DNA of 31,538 bases from Chromera velia (taxonomy: Eukaryota; Sar; Chromeraceae): assembly GCA_018398765.1 (NCBI GenBank), contig JAHBMJ010001360.1, positions 1 through 31,538 on the forward strand, read 5' to 3'. A model generated the notes under the pieces. The model ran no database searches and was not told the origin of the DNA. It saw only the letters and a program-made list of their open reading frames with translations. Shown here in pieces: positions 9,991-20,772 of this stretch (position 1 is the first letter of the stretch; every line of letters begins with the position of its first letter). Both the position numbers and the translations under genes were made by a program.

Positions 9991-12900
9991 TCATATACAA
10001 ACAGGGATAAACTGGGGTGCCCCATTGGAAGAGATAGAACTCTTGTCGGTGAAATGAGCCACGATCTCCTCAATCTCCTCGTCTGTCCTCCGAGTCCCCT
10101 CTCTATGCAAGAATCCCTCATCTTGCATCCACTTGGACACATAAAAGGATGGGTACACTTCTTTCAGAGAACGCAGATGATCAATCGACTAAAGACCAAA
10201 GTCTTCCTCATCTGGAGGCTCAATCAACCAGCTGCCCAACATGCGATACGCCCACCTCAGGACATTTGACTTGCCATACTCCTTTGCTTTGACTTTGAGT
10301 GATGTCACAACAGAAATCACTCCTTCTGGGGTCAGTTGACAATTTTCTGGGCTTTGATCACTTGTCGCGGAATCGGGCTCGAAAAGCAACCCGTCAGCCT
10401 CTCCGTCAGTCAGTGTGATGACCACATCACGTTCCAGCCGCCATCTTTTCCTGTACATAGAAGAGAAAAGCATGGGCTTCTCGTTTCTGTCTGTCCCATT
10501 GCCTCGCTGAAACCATCCATAAAAGAGAATCTCTCTGTTCTTCTTGACGTACGGCCACAGCTGCTCAATCCTTGTCTCGGTCACCTCACCCCTCCAGATG
10601 GAAACAGGGATGATTCCATCCTTTTGCGTCTGCGGCATTCCTTTGTACATGACTGGAGAAGGAACGAGAACAAAAAAGTTACCATTTCTGCACACTTGCT
10701 TGAAAAGAGCCTCGGCTGCTGCTTTTCATTGGGATGCAGTCTGCTTGCTCGGTGCATTCAAGGAGGCTGCCGCCCCCCGCTGGTCTTCTTGTTCCCCTGC
10801 CATTTCTCTTTTATCGTCCTCTTCCTCATCTGATTCCTCTCCGTCGGATTCTTCTTCTTCCTCACTGTCGGATTCTTTACGGGGGGGTACTTGCTGCCAC
10901 TTCCAAGAAGGGGGGGCACTCGCTGCAGCTGCTGCCGCTAGAGCTGCAGATGGGCGCGGGGGAGGGGCCTGTGGGGCCTGGACAGAGCGTTTCTTTGCAG
11001 CCGCGGGAGACGGATCTTATGCAGAGCGCTTCCTTGCAGCTGCGTCTAGCTGCGGCAGACGGTGACAGTATGGAGCATCTCGCTCCGGATTGAAATACTC
11101 AAAATACCGCACGTCTCTGTCTCCGGCTTTTGGGGCTGCGTCTGTCTCTGACTCACTCTGTGCATCTATCCCCCTTTTTCGCTTAATCTCTTTCAGTATG
11201 GCAGAGGTGGAGACCGAAAACGATTCAGGCATCTCTGCTTTTTTGAGGGCAATTTCCTCAATAAGCTCTTTGTCCTCTTCTGAAATGAGAGACCCCTGAA
11301 AATTTTCTGCCTTCATGAACGACAACGGCTTTCCTGCGTGCGGCCCTGACAAAACGGTGCGCCAAGGGGGAGGCCGCTGTCCTTGCAGGTCGTCGCGTAG
11401 TTCGTTCGATCTGCGGCAAAAGAATGGCTGTGCTCTCTCTCCGTCGGAAAGAATGCTCTGAAGGGTAGGCAGACTCCCTGGTAGGCATGTGCGTGGGCCC
11501 TGGGAGGAATTGCACACGCAGAGAGGGATACGGAGGACTTTTGATTCGGCTGTTATTGTGGGTTCAGAAGGGCTGAATCGCCAAGCGAGAACATTCGAGT
11601 GGACTAAGTTGGGAGGGCCTTCAACGGAGCGGAGCAACAGTTCGCAAGAGCGCCCTTCTTTCAAAAAACGGGACTCTAGAAAGGCCAATCGGAACCGCAT
11701 GGCTCGGCACAGCGCCTCTCTATCTTCAGACGTGACCAGATTTCTATACTTCGGCAGCTCCCCCCACCCTGCCCAACAAAGCTCATGGCCCTGATCAAGG
11801 ACGTACGCATGCACGTCATAGACGCAGGGTGGCTTGTCTTTTGTTTCGGCTCCCCACTTTTTGGCCGTCCCCTCCATCTCCTGGTAATAACGGATGCAGA
11901 CAGGGCGAGAACAGACCGCAGTCTGATGATTCGAGCGGTTTGCCTCTAATTTTGCATCATTGGACAGCATCTGCTCCCCCCTGCCTTCATCCAGTTGAAA
12001 AAGGGGAATTTTTCTCTCTCTGTGAAACTCGGCCAGAACCTGAACGTTCACTAAGTGGGAGTTGCCCCACGTCGTCATGGGCTTCGTAAAATACAACACA
12101 CCCGCCGAGAGACAGGCAGCAACAGACGTGTCGAGAGAATTCCCGAGATCAAAGGGTCTCCTCCAATAAAACAACCGTCGGAAATGAGAGGCTAATGCCA
12201 TTGGCGTCTGCACAAAGACAACAATATCATAATTAATAGACATACAGGTTTATTTATGTCTTTATACAATCTATCTGTTTCTCTTCCTTCCTTCCTTCCT
12301 AAGCTTACTTCCTGAGCTTGCTTTCGCATACAGTTAGGGTCTTACTGTCTCTGTGTGCGTTTTCTTGTCTCTGCATGACTGGATCTAATGGGTGAATAAT
12401 TCAGTCAAAGAGGCGGGGCTTCCTTCTTTCCTTCCTTCCTTCCTTCTTTCTTTCTTAATTTTATCCTGACCTGAAGGTTTGAAAAAATCACGTTTTTGCC
12501 AATGCGTTCATACTGATCGCACAGGTGAGCCATGGTTGCTGCTTGCGAGCACAGCTTCTTCACTCCGGTGTCCGATTTGAGCTTGTCGATTAGTTGAGGC
12601 TTCTCAAGTTCCTGCCGCAAGATGGTGGAGAGATTCTCACTGAGTTCGCTGACATCCACGTTTTTAGCCAGGCGAACTGTGGCATTGAGACTGTTTTTAT
12701 CGAGGGACAGGCAGCCGTGCATACCCCCCGGAAGCGGGAGAATCTTCAGCTTCTGTGCCACCTCTCCTGCCCCCTTCTCGGCAGTGGCCGCTGCGGCAAT
12801 CTTTTCGAACTTGACAACTTCCTCCCTCAAATAGGAGGGCAACGACGCCCCTTCGTAGATGGCCTCTTTACGCAACTCTGCTGAAATTCAGAAAGCATAT

Positions 12901-14637
12901 CAAGATAAAGAAGACGATCAAGATGCATCAATCACAATTCTATGTACAAAGCAGTCAAACAGAAGGAAGATAGAGAAAAGCAAGGAAGGCGAAGGAAAGC
13001 AGAAGTGAACGAGAGAAGGGAAAAAAACAAGTAGTGGAGAGGGCAAAAGCTGAAATGGCGAGCTGCTGACCTGAGATTCTGTCCAAAGAGCTTTTCACGT
13101 AGGGCTCTCTGTCAGTTTTCACCCCTTTCCGTCCGAGTTCAGTAAGGAATGCAATAAGACGGTGAAAGTCCTCCTCCAGAGTCCGTCTTTGTGACTCCAC
13201 TACTTCACAACACCAATACTAATCGTAGGCACCGATCAGCCAGATTGCATGCCGAAACACGGACTTCCCTGTCGCTATGCCAAGAGCTGCTCGGAGCTGT
13301 TTGTCATTAGCCACGTACAAGATCTCGGTGATCAGCTCGAGTTTGATGTCCAGTGGAGCGTTAGAGAACTCTTTGGCAATCCTGCATGCATGCACATCAA
13401 TGCAGTGCTGCAATAGAAAGTAAGTAATAGAGCGAGACAAACTGACTGTATGACAGACAGAAAGGCGTACACTAATAAATTGGTGACACACAGACAGACA
13501 CACAGACGGTCACACAGACAGACAGACATATAGGGAGAGTGAGTCAGATAGACTTACGTGTACAGGAGACCGATTGACAGACAAACGACCCGGACCAACT
13601 GACCAGATAGGGTTGTCAAATAGCTCAAACAAGGCCTCTGCCATCCGCTGAGCCATTGCCATTCCAATAACACTCTTGCACCCCCCCTTCACGCTGTACA
13701 GAGTCGACGCCTTTGTAAACCCTCGCTTCAAAAAGTCTATTTCTAGATCTAGAAACCAGAGGACGGCTTGGAGCATGTGACGACCAAATGTTGTCTTTTT
13801 GAATGTGAACCCGTCCTCCCATAGGAGGGCGATGAGCCGTTTCTGTACACAAATCTTTTGCCTTTTCGGATCAAACATAACGGGCCCTTGGGAGATCGAC
13901 TCAAAGTTGATGGCCTTGCGATCGACTTCGCCTTTCAAGCTTCCCTTCAAAACTGATAGCGTTCTCTTCTTGAAGTATCCACCCTCCCTCTCCTTGTGTT
14001 TCAACTGATACATTGAGAATGCCACGGCTTCTGCAAGGGTCATCTCTTTCTTCCAGACTCGAGGCAACACCTTGTAGACAAAGCAGATTTCCAACTTCCC
14101 CTCAAATGGGCGAAACACTGCAACAGGAGTGCAATATCAACTCTCTAGCATCAACGACAACTCGAGTTTTTCGATTGCATGAAGCCTGAATCTTTTTAAA
14201 ACGTCGGATAACACCTTCCGGAGAAGCCCGCAAACTGCGGACTCTTAAAAAAGACTCAGATCGACTTCTGGAAAGATCTCGGTCAAAGCTCCCCTGAGCT
14301 CGTCATTCTCATAGATGCAGCGGGAGTTTTGTAACGTCGTAGCGAGTCCACGGCAAAAGACTTTGTTCACAACCATCAGATTCAATGGCAGAAAATAAAC
14401 TCGGTATTGTCTGTACATTTTTTTCTGGAGGCAGACCTTGTGCTTAGCATCTCTAATCCGCACAATATTTGCTGCGTTGCGTTCTGCTCTCGGCAACTTG
14501 GACACTCCAAATTCTGCGTCTTTTGGGACCTCTCTTCAAGCAGCATAGGTTCTTCTATCAATACAAAGATGAAACAACTCACTCGCACTCGCTGCGAAGT
14601 CTGTGTCAGTATACGGATCGACATCAAGAGACATCAT
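9991..14637 (-). CDS. Putative transposase gene, multi-exon, unknown family (in-frame stops)
   Basis: Exons on the minus strand: 14637-14583 (starts MMSLDVDPYTDTDF); about 14531-14118 (junctions uncertain); 14117-13558; 13407-13071; 12877-12471; 12207-9991. Good junctions are CAC|GTAAGT with TTGCAG|CAC, CTCAG|GTCAGC with CAGCAG|AG, and TTCAG|GTCAGG with TGTGCAG|ACG. They join in phase and give a protein of roughly 1,300 residues. It has a CPSC-like pair in another frame, an E/D/S-rich acidic linker with KKR patches (about 10750-11060) and a C-terminal domain ending ..EEIVAHFTDKSSIS. In-frame stops are TAA 14247, TGA 14139, TAG 13221, TAA 11019, TGA 10728 and TAG 10191. The reading ends at TGA 9993-9991. 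No frameshift was found from exon 3 onward. Transposase is inferred from size and position only. Confidence 0.6.
13408..13557 (-). other. Intron with GACA/CAGA microsatellite
   Basis: A 150-nt intron of the putative transposase gene runs from GTAAGT to TATTGCAG, phase 0 on both sides. It is filled with CAGACAGACA-type repeats, which create the MCLSVCH ORFs in this interval. Confidence 0.7.
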
Positions 14638-14648
14638 TATGGACAGTA

Positions 14649-14880
14649 ATATCGATATCGATCGATATACCTATAAACTAGCCTACAAATTTTGCTTTCA
14701 GAGTCTTGAGTATCGATCTATGTGAAGTCTGGAGTCGATCTGTTTTGATCTAAGATGAGTAGACGGACCTTCCAAGGTCGATCGATTTACCCTCTTTGCA
14801 ACATCGATTGATCGATATTCGATGCCTTGAAGGTACATAAAAATCAGTCTGATGTCACATCGCGCGATCGCGCATGGTGT
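14649..14880. repeat. Right subterminal GATC/ATCGAT array
   Basis: Seven or more GATC words and many ATCGAT words, with palindromes such as ATCGATATCGAT and CATCGATTGATCGATA. It mirrors the left subterminal array and lies directly upstream of the ATG at 14637 of the minus-strand gene, so promoter and transposase-binding roles may overlap. Confidence 0.7.
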
Positions 14881-14901
14881 ATCGGTGAGCCATCAAGTAC
14901 A

Positions 14902-14937
14902 GTATATGTATTGCATATTTGACCTAACATGATATAT
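14902..14937 (-). repeat. Right terminal inverted repeat
   Basis: Reverse complement of the left terminus with 29 of 36 identities. Further outward the sequence runs into TATATATA, which hides any target-site duplication. Confidence 0.8.
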
Positions 14938-15199
14938 ATATAATTCATGGGGGGTGATTGTCAGATCGATTATCCCATGGCCAGCATGCGTCTACTCGGC
15001 CCGGGTCCGGCGCTTTTACGGGTCACGATGCATGTGAATGAATAGATGACAAATTTTATGAAAACATGCCAATCTCTCACCGATTGGCCTGCTCTGATGG
15101 TTGAAAACCGTTGAGGGGAGATGGTTTCTTATTTCCTGTATGATAGACTTTCTGTATGGATTCTTATGCCCTCAGTTCATCACTTATTCTACAGTAATT
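14938..15199. other. No gene seen
   Basis: Unique-looking sequence between the DNA transposon and the GGAAATC element. No supported feature. Confidence 0.4.
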
Positions 15200-15391
15200 A
15201 GGTTCAGGGAGGTCAGGAAATCTGTGGGAAATCCTAGTGAAACTAAGGGAAATCCTAAGGAAATCCATGGGAAATTGATAGGAAATCTCACGTGGGAAAT
15301 CTGCCTCAGATTTCTATTTTTACAGGAAATCAGCCAGATTTCTATAAATTTTCTAAATCATAGAAATCCTAGGGAAATTTATGGAAATGAT

Positions 15392-15725
15392 AGAATGGAA
15401 TAATGACCAAGAATGGCCATCCAGAATGTAGAGCTAGATCTCCATGATGGTGGAACTACTTCATGAAATAGTCTGTCCGTCAAGGCATAGTAGAACAAAC
15501 AGCCGAAAGGCGTTCGATCGGCTAGTGCTGTACGAAGTGAATCGATTTAAACTGGCTGATGCTGAATGCGCGCGGCACAAAATCGTACAAAATTGAATGT
15601 GCGCACGGCAATCCTATCCCAGCCAGCACGGCGCTTCGGCACCACGCGGCACAGCCTGCATGTTCGGCCCGCCGGGTCCAAAGCAAGCATGGATACGCGG
15701 CAGGCTGGTACCCTATACTTCAACT
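15392..15725 (+). repeat. Left direct terminal repeat
   Basis: Starts AGAATGGAATAATGACC and ends CCTATACTTCAACT. It aligns along its whole length with 16945-17282, with substitutions dominated by transitions. A GC-rich GGCACCACGCGGCACAGCC patch is shared. Confidence 0.85.
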
Positions 15726-16944
15726 CCCCCCCTCGATTACGTTTCTATACAAGCTTTACAAAGAGAAAGAAACGGAAGCGAAACACCAGGGAAAGATAAA
15801 GACAAAGGGAATGAAACAGCCTTTTGGTCTGACTGCCTGAAAGCCAATAAAATATTTTCTTGCTTTCACTTGCCTACCAGTGTTGAAGATTGAAAAGCAC
15901 ATATGAAAGGATAGCAGAAAGACAGAGGGCTAGGCATCACAAAAACAAGGTCAGAGGGCTAGGCATCACAAGACTGTCTGTCTTCAGCCTGCCTCTTAAG
16001 TCTGCCTTTTTTCGGCCTACTTGTTAGGTCTGGCTGTCTATTGCCTTTTAAAAGATGAGCGCTTCACAACACTGGAAAAGCAACAAGAAAAGAAAGAATC
16101 CATGCAGTGGCTGTGCAGAAAGACAGAACAAATCATACCTTGTATGTTTCTCCATCAGAGAGTTCGGTCACATGCACAGTTTGCACTAACTGCCTAACAA
16201 GAGAAAATAAACACTGCAAACCTTGTATTCGCAACTCAGCGGAGCGTCTTTGTATCCCCCCTCATGCCGGTATGCACACGGATGGACGTTGACTGGTAGA
16301 AGACACGGAGACGGCCAAACAAAGATGGAAGAATCCCTCCCCAATCCCCCTCCCCAAAGAGATGCTTCCGAAACCTTGCCTCCTCAATAATCCTGGCAAG
16401 CAGACAAGCAAATTCCAGTAGCGATGGTGCGGCACTCCCAGTTCTTGGCAGCCCCTAAAGCAGGTGTGAGCAGATGGTATACTGACGGCTCAGTGCAGTC
16501 TTGGCAGCAACTGGTGGTAGCTGGTAGATGGGCGGCTCATGGCGAAGTGGCGGCGATCGTACTGCTAGAGATCCTTAAACACTTACTTAAGCTTGTTGAA
16601 GTGGTTGGAGATGAAGGTCCGAAGAGCATGGGGGGAGATCGGGGACTGAGAGCGTCTATAATGATGTCGTCTACAAGCAAAATTCATAAGTGCAACAAGG
16701 CGTCTCCCAGCAAAAACCTGCTGTTGGAGCGACTGCAGATCGAACCGGTCTCCACTTCTGCTACAGAAAAAGGAAACAGCTATCAAAGCATTCCACCATT
16801 TCTGTTCTAATTGGAACGGGTGGCTTCCAATTCGTAGAAGAGGTAGTGGAGCAAAAGATTGCTGGAGAAAGATTCGGAGACAGAAATGATTGCTTGGTCA
16901 TAGCTGAACGAACGAGGACACAACAGAGCATGCTGTTACACTGC
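15726..16944. other. Internal region of the LTR-like element, no gene recognised
   Basis: It contains a short tandem duplication of AGAGGGCTAGGCATCACAA (about 15925-15970). ORFs of up to 128 codons (16424-16810) occur but have no recognisable motif and overlap ORFs in other frames. I do not call them genes. Confidence 0.5.
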
Positions 16945-17282
16945 AGAATAGAATGATAACCAAGAGTGGCCATCCGGAATGTAGAGCTAGATCTCCATGA
17001 TGGTGGAACTACTTCATGAAATAGTCTGTCCGTCAAGGCAGAGTAGAACAAACAGCCGAAATGCATTCGATCAGCTAGTGCTGTACGAAGTGAATCGATT
17101 TAAACTGGCTGGTGCTGAATGTACGCGGCACAAAATCGTATAAAATCGAATGTGCGCGCGGCAATCCTATCCCAGCCAGCACGTTGGCGCTTCGGCACCG
17201 CACGGCACGGCCTGCATGCTCAGCCTGCCGGCTCCAGAAGCAAGCATGGATATATGGCAGGCTGGTACCCTATACTTCAACT
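16945..17282 (+). repeat. Right direct terminal repeat
   Basis: Copy of 15392-15725. It starts AGAATAGAATGATAACC and ends CCTATACTTCAACT, and is followed directly by the ATGAT duplication. Confidence 0.85.
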
Positions 17283-17557
17283 ATGATTACAAGGATTTTC
17301 ACATGATTTCCATACAGTTCCCATAAAATTCCCATAATTATGGGAAATTTATAGAAATCTGGCTGATTTCCTATAAAAATGGAAATCTGAGGCAGATTTT
17401 TAGGGGGTAGCACTACGTTACTGTATAATGGCGACCCTAACTTTATACATTCTATAACAAAAAATCTAGACATGACGGGTACTTAGTTTATATACCAATA
17501 TTTTTTTCCATATTCTAAAGTGTTGATTTAAGCTAAGAGAACTGATGGTGGGTTACA

Positions 17558-18388
17558 TCAAGCGCATGCCTCCAAGCACAAAGAGAACGAAGAGCTGTTG
17601 GTATTACATTTGATTTGGTATGTATGTGGGTGCGTGTTGGTGTTACATTATGTTGCATGCATGCTAGACTAAGTGTTGTTTTTTAAAGCCTTTTAGCTTT
17701 TGCATGATGTACAGCGAGAATAATCTACGCGCGCGCACGTTTGACCACAAAATTCGATTAAAAGCATACGTGCGTTATTGTATTGGATCAAGTGACTGAT
17801 GCTAGCCGGATGGCTTTCTTTTGAAGCATCCTTGCTTGTTAGTCATAACAAACTGAGACCTTAAAAAGAAAGTCGGCGCAGTGAAGACTATTGACTAGAT
17901 TGTCCATCTAGCCTATAACTTATCTTATAAGCTAGTTAGTTCAAAGTCATGTCACCACGATTTGGCGGGGTGGCGGGCAGCTTGACCTGGCGGGGCCCTA
18001 GAGTCTATTAATGCTTGGACCCCCCTGCCAACGAACGAAATACCCGCCAAAGGAAAGTCTACCACGCTCTTATATCCCTGTCCGTCCCCAGCCAGCCCCC
18101 TACCACCACCCGCCAGCCTCCTGCTACCACCTGCCGCCTGGATCTGCCACCTCAAGCAGTTGGTTCACACAGTTCTCTCTATCCAAACCCATTGGTTGAT
18201 ATTGGTTAGCATAGAATGGCAAAGAGAAAAAGGGGGCTGATCAGACAAAGAGTTTCTCACAGAGTTTGACTAAGGCCGGACATATGGCGCCTATCACATG
18301 GGCACCATACGCGACCACTCGCCACATATCCTCCCCACTTACCTGTATCTGTAGCCACCGCAAGGGTCTTGCTCCTCTGAGGTGGTTG
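17558..18388 (+). repeat. ~830 bp direct repeat, copy 1 (possible pseudo-LTR)
   Basis: It matches 23951-24775 at roughly 90% by eye, from CAAGCGCATGCCTCCAAGCA to GAGGTGGTTGAAGCCTG. It contains GGATCAAGTGACTGATGCTA and a GGCGGGGTGGCGGGCAG block. Its last ~55 bp correspond to the second exon of the two-exon fragment found in the 24718-27185 element, here with an intact minus-strand donor ACAG|GTAAGT. It is followed directly by R1. Penelope-like elements often carry such direct repeats (pLTRs); that identity is an inference. Confidence 0.8.
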
Positions 18389-18401
18389 AAGCCTGGTGGA
18401 T

Positions 18402-18770
18402 GTATATATATATCAACGTATTAATAACATCAATTATAATACTTGTAAAAGCTTTACACCATGTTTTACATGTTTTCAATCTTTCTGTTAAAACCTTTAA
18501 ATTTATTGTGAAAAAAATATTTTAAAGAGTTAAAAACTTAAAATCATATATTCAAATTTAGATATATATATATAGTTATCATAAATCAAATTTTTATATA
18601 ATTCTCTTACTAACTAGGATTTAAAAAACACTTAATTGCACTCTCAAACCGTTTAAAACTCTTTGTTTTAAGTTTTTAATCATTGTTTACTACCTAGAAA
18701 TGCTTGATAGATATGGTAATTTTGGAGACCGTTTTGATGTTGGAGACCGTTTGGGATAGATTTGTCTTAT
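18402..18770 (+). repeat. AT-rich dispersed repeat R1, longest copy
   Basis: It begins in (TA)n, runs through the block inverted at 1-305 and ends TGTTGGAGACCGTTTGGGATAG-like before TTTGTCTT. It sits exactly at the inner edge of direct repeat copy 1, which suggests it inserted into that site. Confidence 0.8.
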
Positions 18771-18912
18771 AGCTTATCCTACAAGCTAGTTTATATGCGG
18801 TATGAACCCCTGTTGGGTATGTCACATTGCAGCAGATTCAGATTCAGACTGATATAGCCTTGTCATCTTTCCAGTTTCCAGGTTTTGAGCTGAACTCTAT
18901 TGTTGTTGATAT

Positions 18913-20262
18913 ATGTTTTTTCTGAGAAGATGGAGAGAAAGCCTTTCCCGGTTTGAGTAGGAGGAGGGACAGGTGGACAAGGGACTGGACTCCAGGTAAG
19001 GAGACCCTAAAAGGAGACTCAGGTATGTGCAGTTGGTTGATGTCTTGCCGACTGCCCCTGGAGCTCTCCTTGTTTTGAATCTAAACCAAGTTCCTGAGTT
19101 ATCTGGTGTTATTCTGCTTGTCTACTTCTCTAATACACAGGCTGAGCAACTCAAGCAGATGGACACACAAGGAGAGGAAGGTAGGCGGATGGTTGTGTCG
19201 GTCCAGCCCGTCAATGTTTACAAGAACCACACTCAGAAGATATTCCCGTTTGACCTTCAGGATTAGCCCAACCTGTACTACAAGCCCGAGTATGCGAAGG
19301 TCTACGCAAGCAATGAGGCTATATCCAATGCCATGGCTGATTTTGCGCGGATGACCTTCAGTAAAGCGGGAGGCCTTGGTTCAGCGTTTGTGCTCAAGAA
19401 CGCTGCCAGTCGGGTAGAGCACCAGCAGATCGTGTTGTGCAACTGGGATCAGTTTCAGAAGCTCCTGGCTCTCGAACTTCAGTGTTTGTATACACTGATG
19501 GCAGAGTGTGGGTATGATCCAGACCGCCTGAAGAAGGCCTTTCGCAAAATCCTCTCCCGACTGCCCCCAGACTCTTTTTTTCCCCAGTATGGAGTGGCAG
19601 GACACTCCAATGTGCACGTCAGACCTGATCCTCAAGTCTTGATGTATTTGAACCTGCTGGAGGCTGCTTTGGCGGCCTTGCAGACAGGTGAAGGGTGTCT
19701 GGGTGGGTAAGATGGCATCCCAGGTACGGCCAGTCAGCCCGTCGAGATCGAGGGATCGGACGTCGAAATGTTAGCTGTACAGCTGTCTGGCAAGAGGCGA
19801 CGTCCATGTGAAGGAGCGGAGTCAGTGCCTAGCCCAGGTACTCTGGTTCAGCTTCAACAACAACCGCAGCAGCAGAAGCAGCAGCAGTAAATAAAAGATC
19901 AGAAGAAGACCATAAGTAGGAGAGAGGGACTGTCAGTCGCAGATCCCCTTATCACCCCGGTGAGGGAACAGCCTTCGCGGCTGTATGGTCGGGTCTGCGC
20001 TAAGCTCTCCATCCCACAGGAAGTCGAGTATCCAACGTTAGTGCAGAAAGCCAACGATCTATACACCAACGTGGTTGGTTTCCTCCAAGCCCACGGTCAA
20101 CCAGTGGAGGAAGACTATGTGAAGACCCTTGTGATCAGGAATCTCCGTCAGTGGGGGGTCAGAAAGGATACCATCCCCAGTGACGCAGAACTGCAAAAGC
20201 TGCTCTTCTGTACTATCCATCTCTATGGAGATGACAGCGGTGTCGATGGACAAGCCGCCTGA
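18913..20262 (+). CDS. ORF D, unknown protein of ~450 codons (in-frame TAA/TAG)
   Basis: The frame opens after TGA 18907, has ATG at 18913 and runs to TGA 20260 with no frameshift. TAG 18958, TAA 18997, TAG 19264, TAA 19708 and TAA 19888 lie in it. The text on both sides of each stop is protein-like. A basic start (FFLRRWRESLSRFE) is followed by a hydrophobic segment around GALLVLNLNQVPE and a helical middle (RMTFSKAGGLGSAF; LALELQCLYTLMAECGYDPD). A Gln run (LQQQPQQQKQQQ) then leads straight into TAA 19888, and a C-terminal domain contains LYTNVVGFLQAHGQ and VIRNLRQWGV. An alternative is an intron from GGTAAGG (18995) to CAG near 19030, removing TAA 18997. No family recognised. It lies on the Penelope RT strand between the two direct repeats, so it may be a first ORF of the same element. 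Confidence 0.6.
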
Positions 20263-20317
20263 ATATTGGGAGTCGTCCCGGCGAAGCAAGTGACTCCCCT
20301 GGTTAGTCTCGTTGTTC

Positions 20318-20336
20318 AAAAAAAAAAAAAAAAAAA
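20318..20336 (+). repeat. A19 homopolymer downstream of ORF D
   Basis: Nineteen A residues begin 55 bp after TGA 20260. This could be a fossil poly(A) tail of a retrotransposed transcript or a simple homopolymer. The rest of 20263-20772 has no supported gene. Confidence 0.6.
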
Positions 20337-20772
20337 CTAAATCGCTACGTTATCAATTTGATAAGAATAGATTCCTGACAATTTTCTGTGTATGGTACAG
20401 GTAGGAGAGGGAACAGAAGTAGGGAGGAGGAAGGGTAGGAATTAGATTCATGGGCGCTTAGGGTAGATTCTGAAGCATCAAGCTCTGCAATGTGGAGAAG
20501 AATTGAATAGCTGCATGATCTGGTAGATGCTTTGTTTACTCATGCTCCAAGGATCTAGAGAGAGAGGGATCTGTTGTTCCTAATATTCTTATATCTGGGT
20601 GCAATTCGTTCTTTACTGTTACAGTTATTACATAGACGCGTGCGTTTGACTTGTCTTGTATGACATGACGATGTGCGTAAGTGTAGTTGTAAGTTAAATA
20701 TCAAATTGCCTCTGTCTCGATTTACCGGTGGAGGGGGTATTAAGATTGTACTGCAATGCCATGGATGTGATG

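Larger units (their letters stand above)
7393..14937. mobile_element. 7.5 kb DNA transposon with TIRs and two convergent genes
   Basis: The ends are 36-bp inverted repeats with 29 matches. Just inside each lies a GCGCGAT-rich word, then a zone packed with GATC/ATCGAT. Inside are a plus-strand gene (7729 onward) and a multi-exon minus-strand gene (14637 to 9991) that converge on an AT-rich centre. Terminal repeats plus GATC-rich subterminal repeats are typical of large cut-and-paste transposons, whose transposase binds such sites. I cannot assign a superfamily: no DDE triad was recognised by eye. A target-site duplication is not obvious. Confidence 0.7.
15392..17282. mobile_element. LTR-like (TRIM-type) non-autonomous element with 5-bp TSD
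   Basis: Direct repeats of 334 and 338 bp at the two ends enclose 1,219 bp. ATGAT precedes the left end (15387-15391) and follows the right end (17283-17287), a 5-bp target-site duplication. Both repeats begin AGAAT and end CAACT, so the termini are AG..CT, not the usual TG..CA. No tRNA-type primer site (TGG start) follows the left repeat and no clear polypurine tract precedes the right one. The inside has no retroelement protein. It therefore resembles a TRIM in structure, but the priming sites are not recognisable. Confidence 0.65.
15200..17415. mobile_element. Palindromic GGAAATC element, split by a later insertion
   Basis: 15200-15391 holds at least eight GGAAATC/GATTTCC words. Its last ~95 bp (15297-15391) are inverted relative to 17288-17405, with shared AAATCTGCCTCAGATTTC and AGGAAATCAGCCAGATTTC. 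The right end finishes TAGGGGGTAGCACTA at 17401-17415, and the same word inverted begins a relative at 28088. Removing the LTR-like insertion at 15392-17282 with one copy of the 5-bp duplication restores a continuous foldback element. Confidence 0.65.

Noticed and set aside
10336-12089. Plus-strand ORFs of 86-173 codons
   Set aside because: Antisense shadows of exon 6 of the putative transposase, which has phase-consistent junctions.
13195-13235. A ~32-nt intron removing TAG 13221
   Set aside because: No convincing acceptor, and all better-supported introns here are at least 42 nt; the direct reading is continuous.
17770-17850. Hammerhead ribozyme in the 830 bp repeat (GACTGATG followed by a small stem)
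   Set aside because: The required GAAA box after stem II and a proper cleavage triplet are missing in both copies, on both strands.
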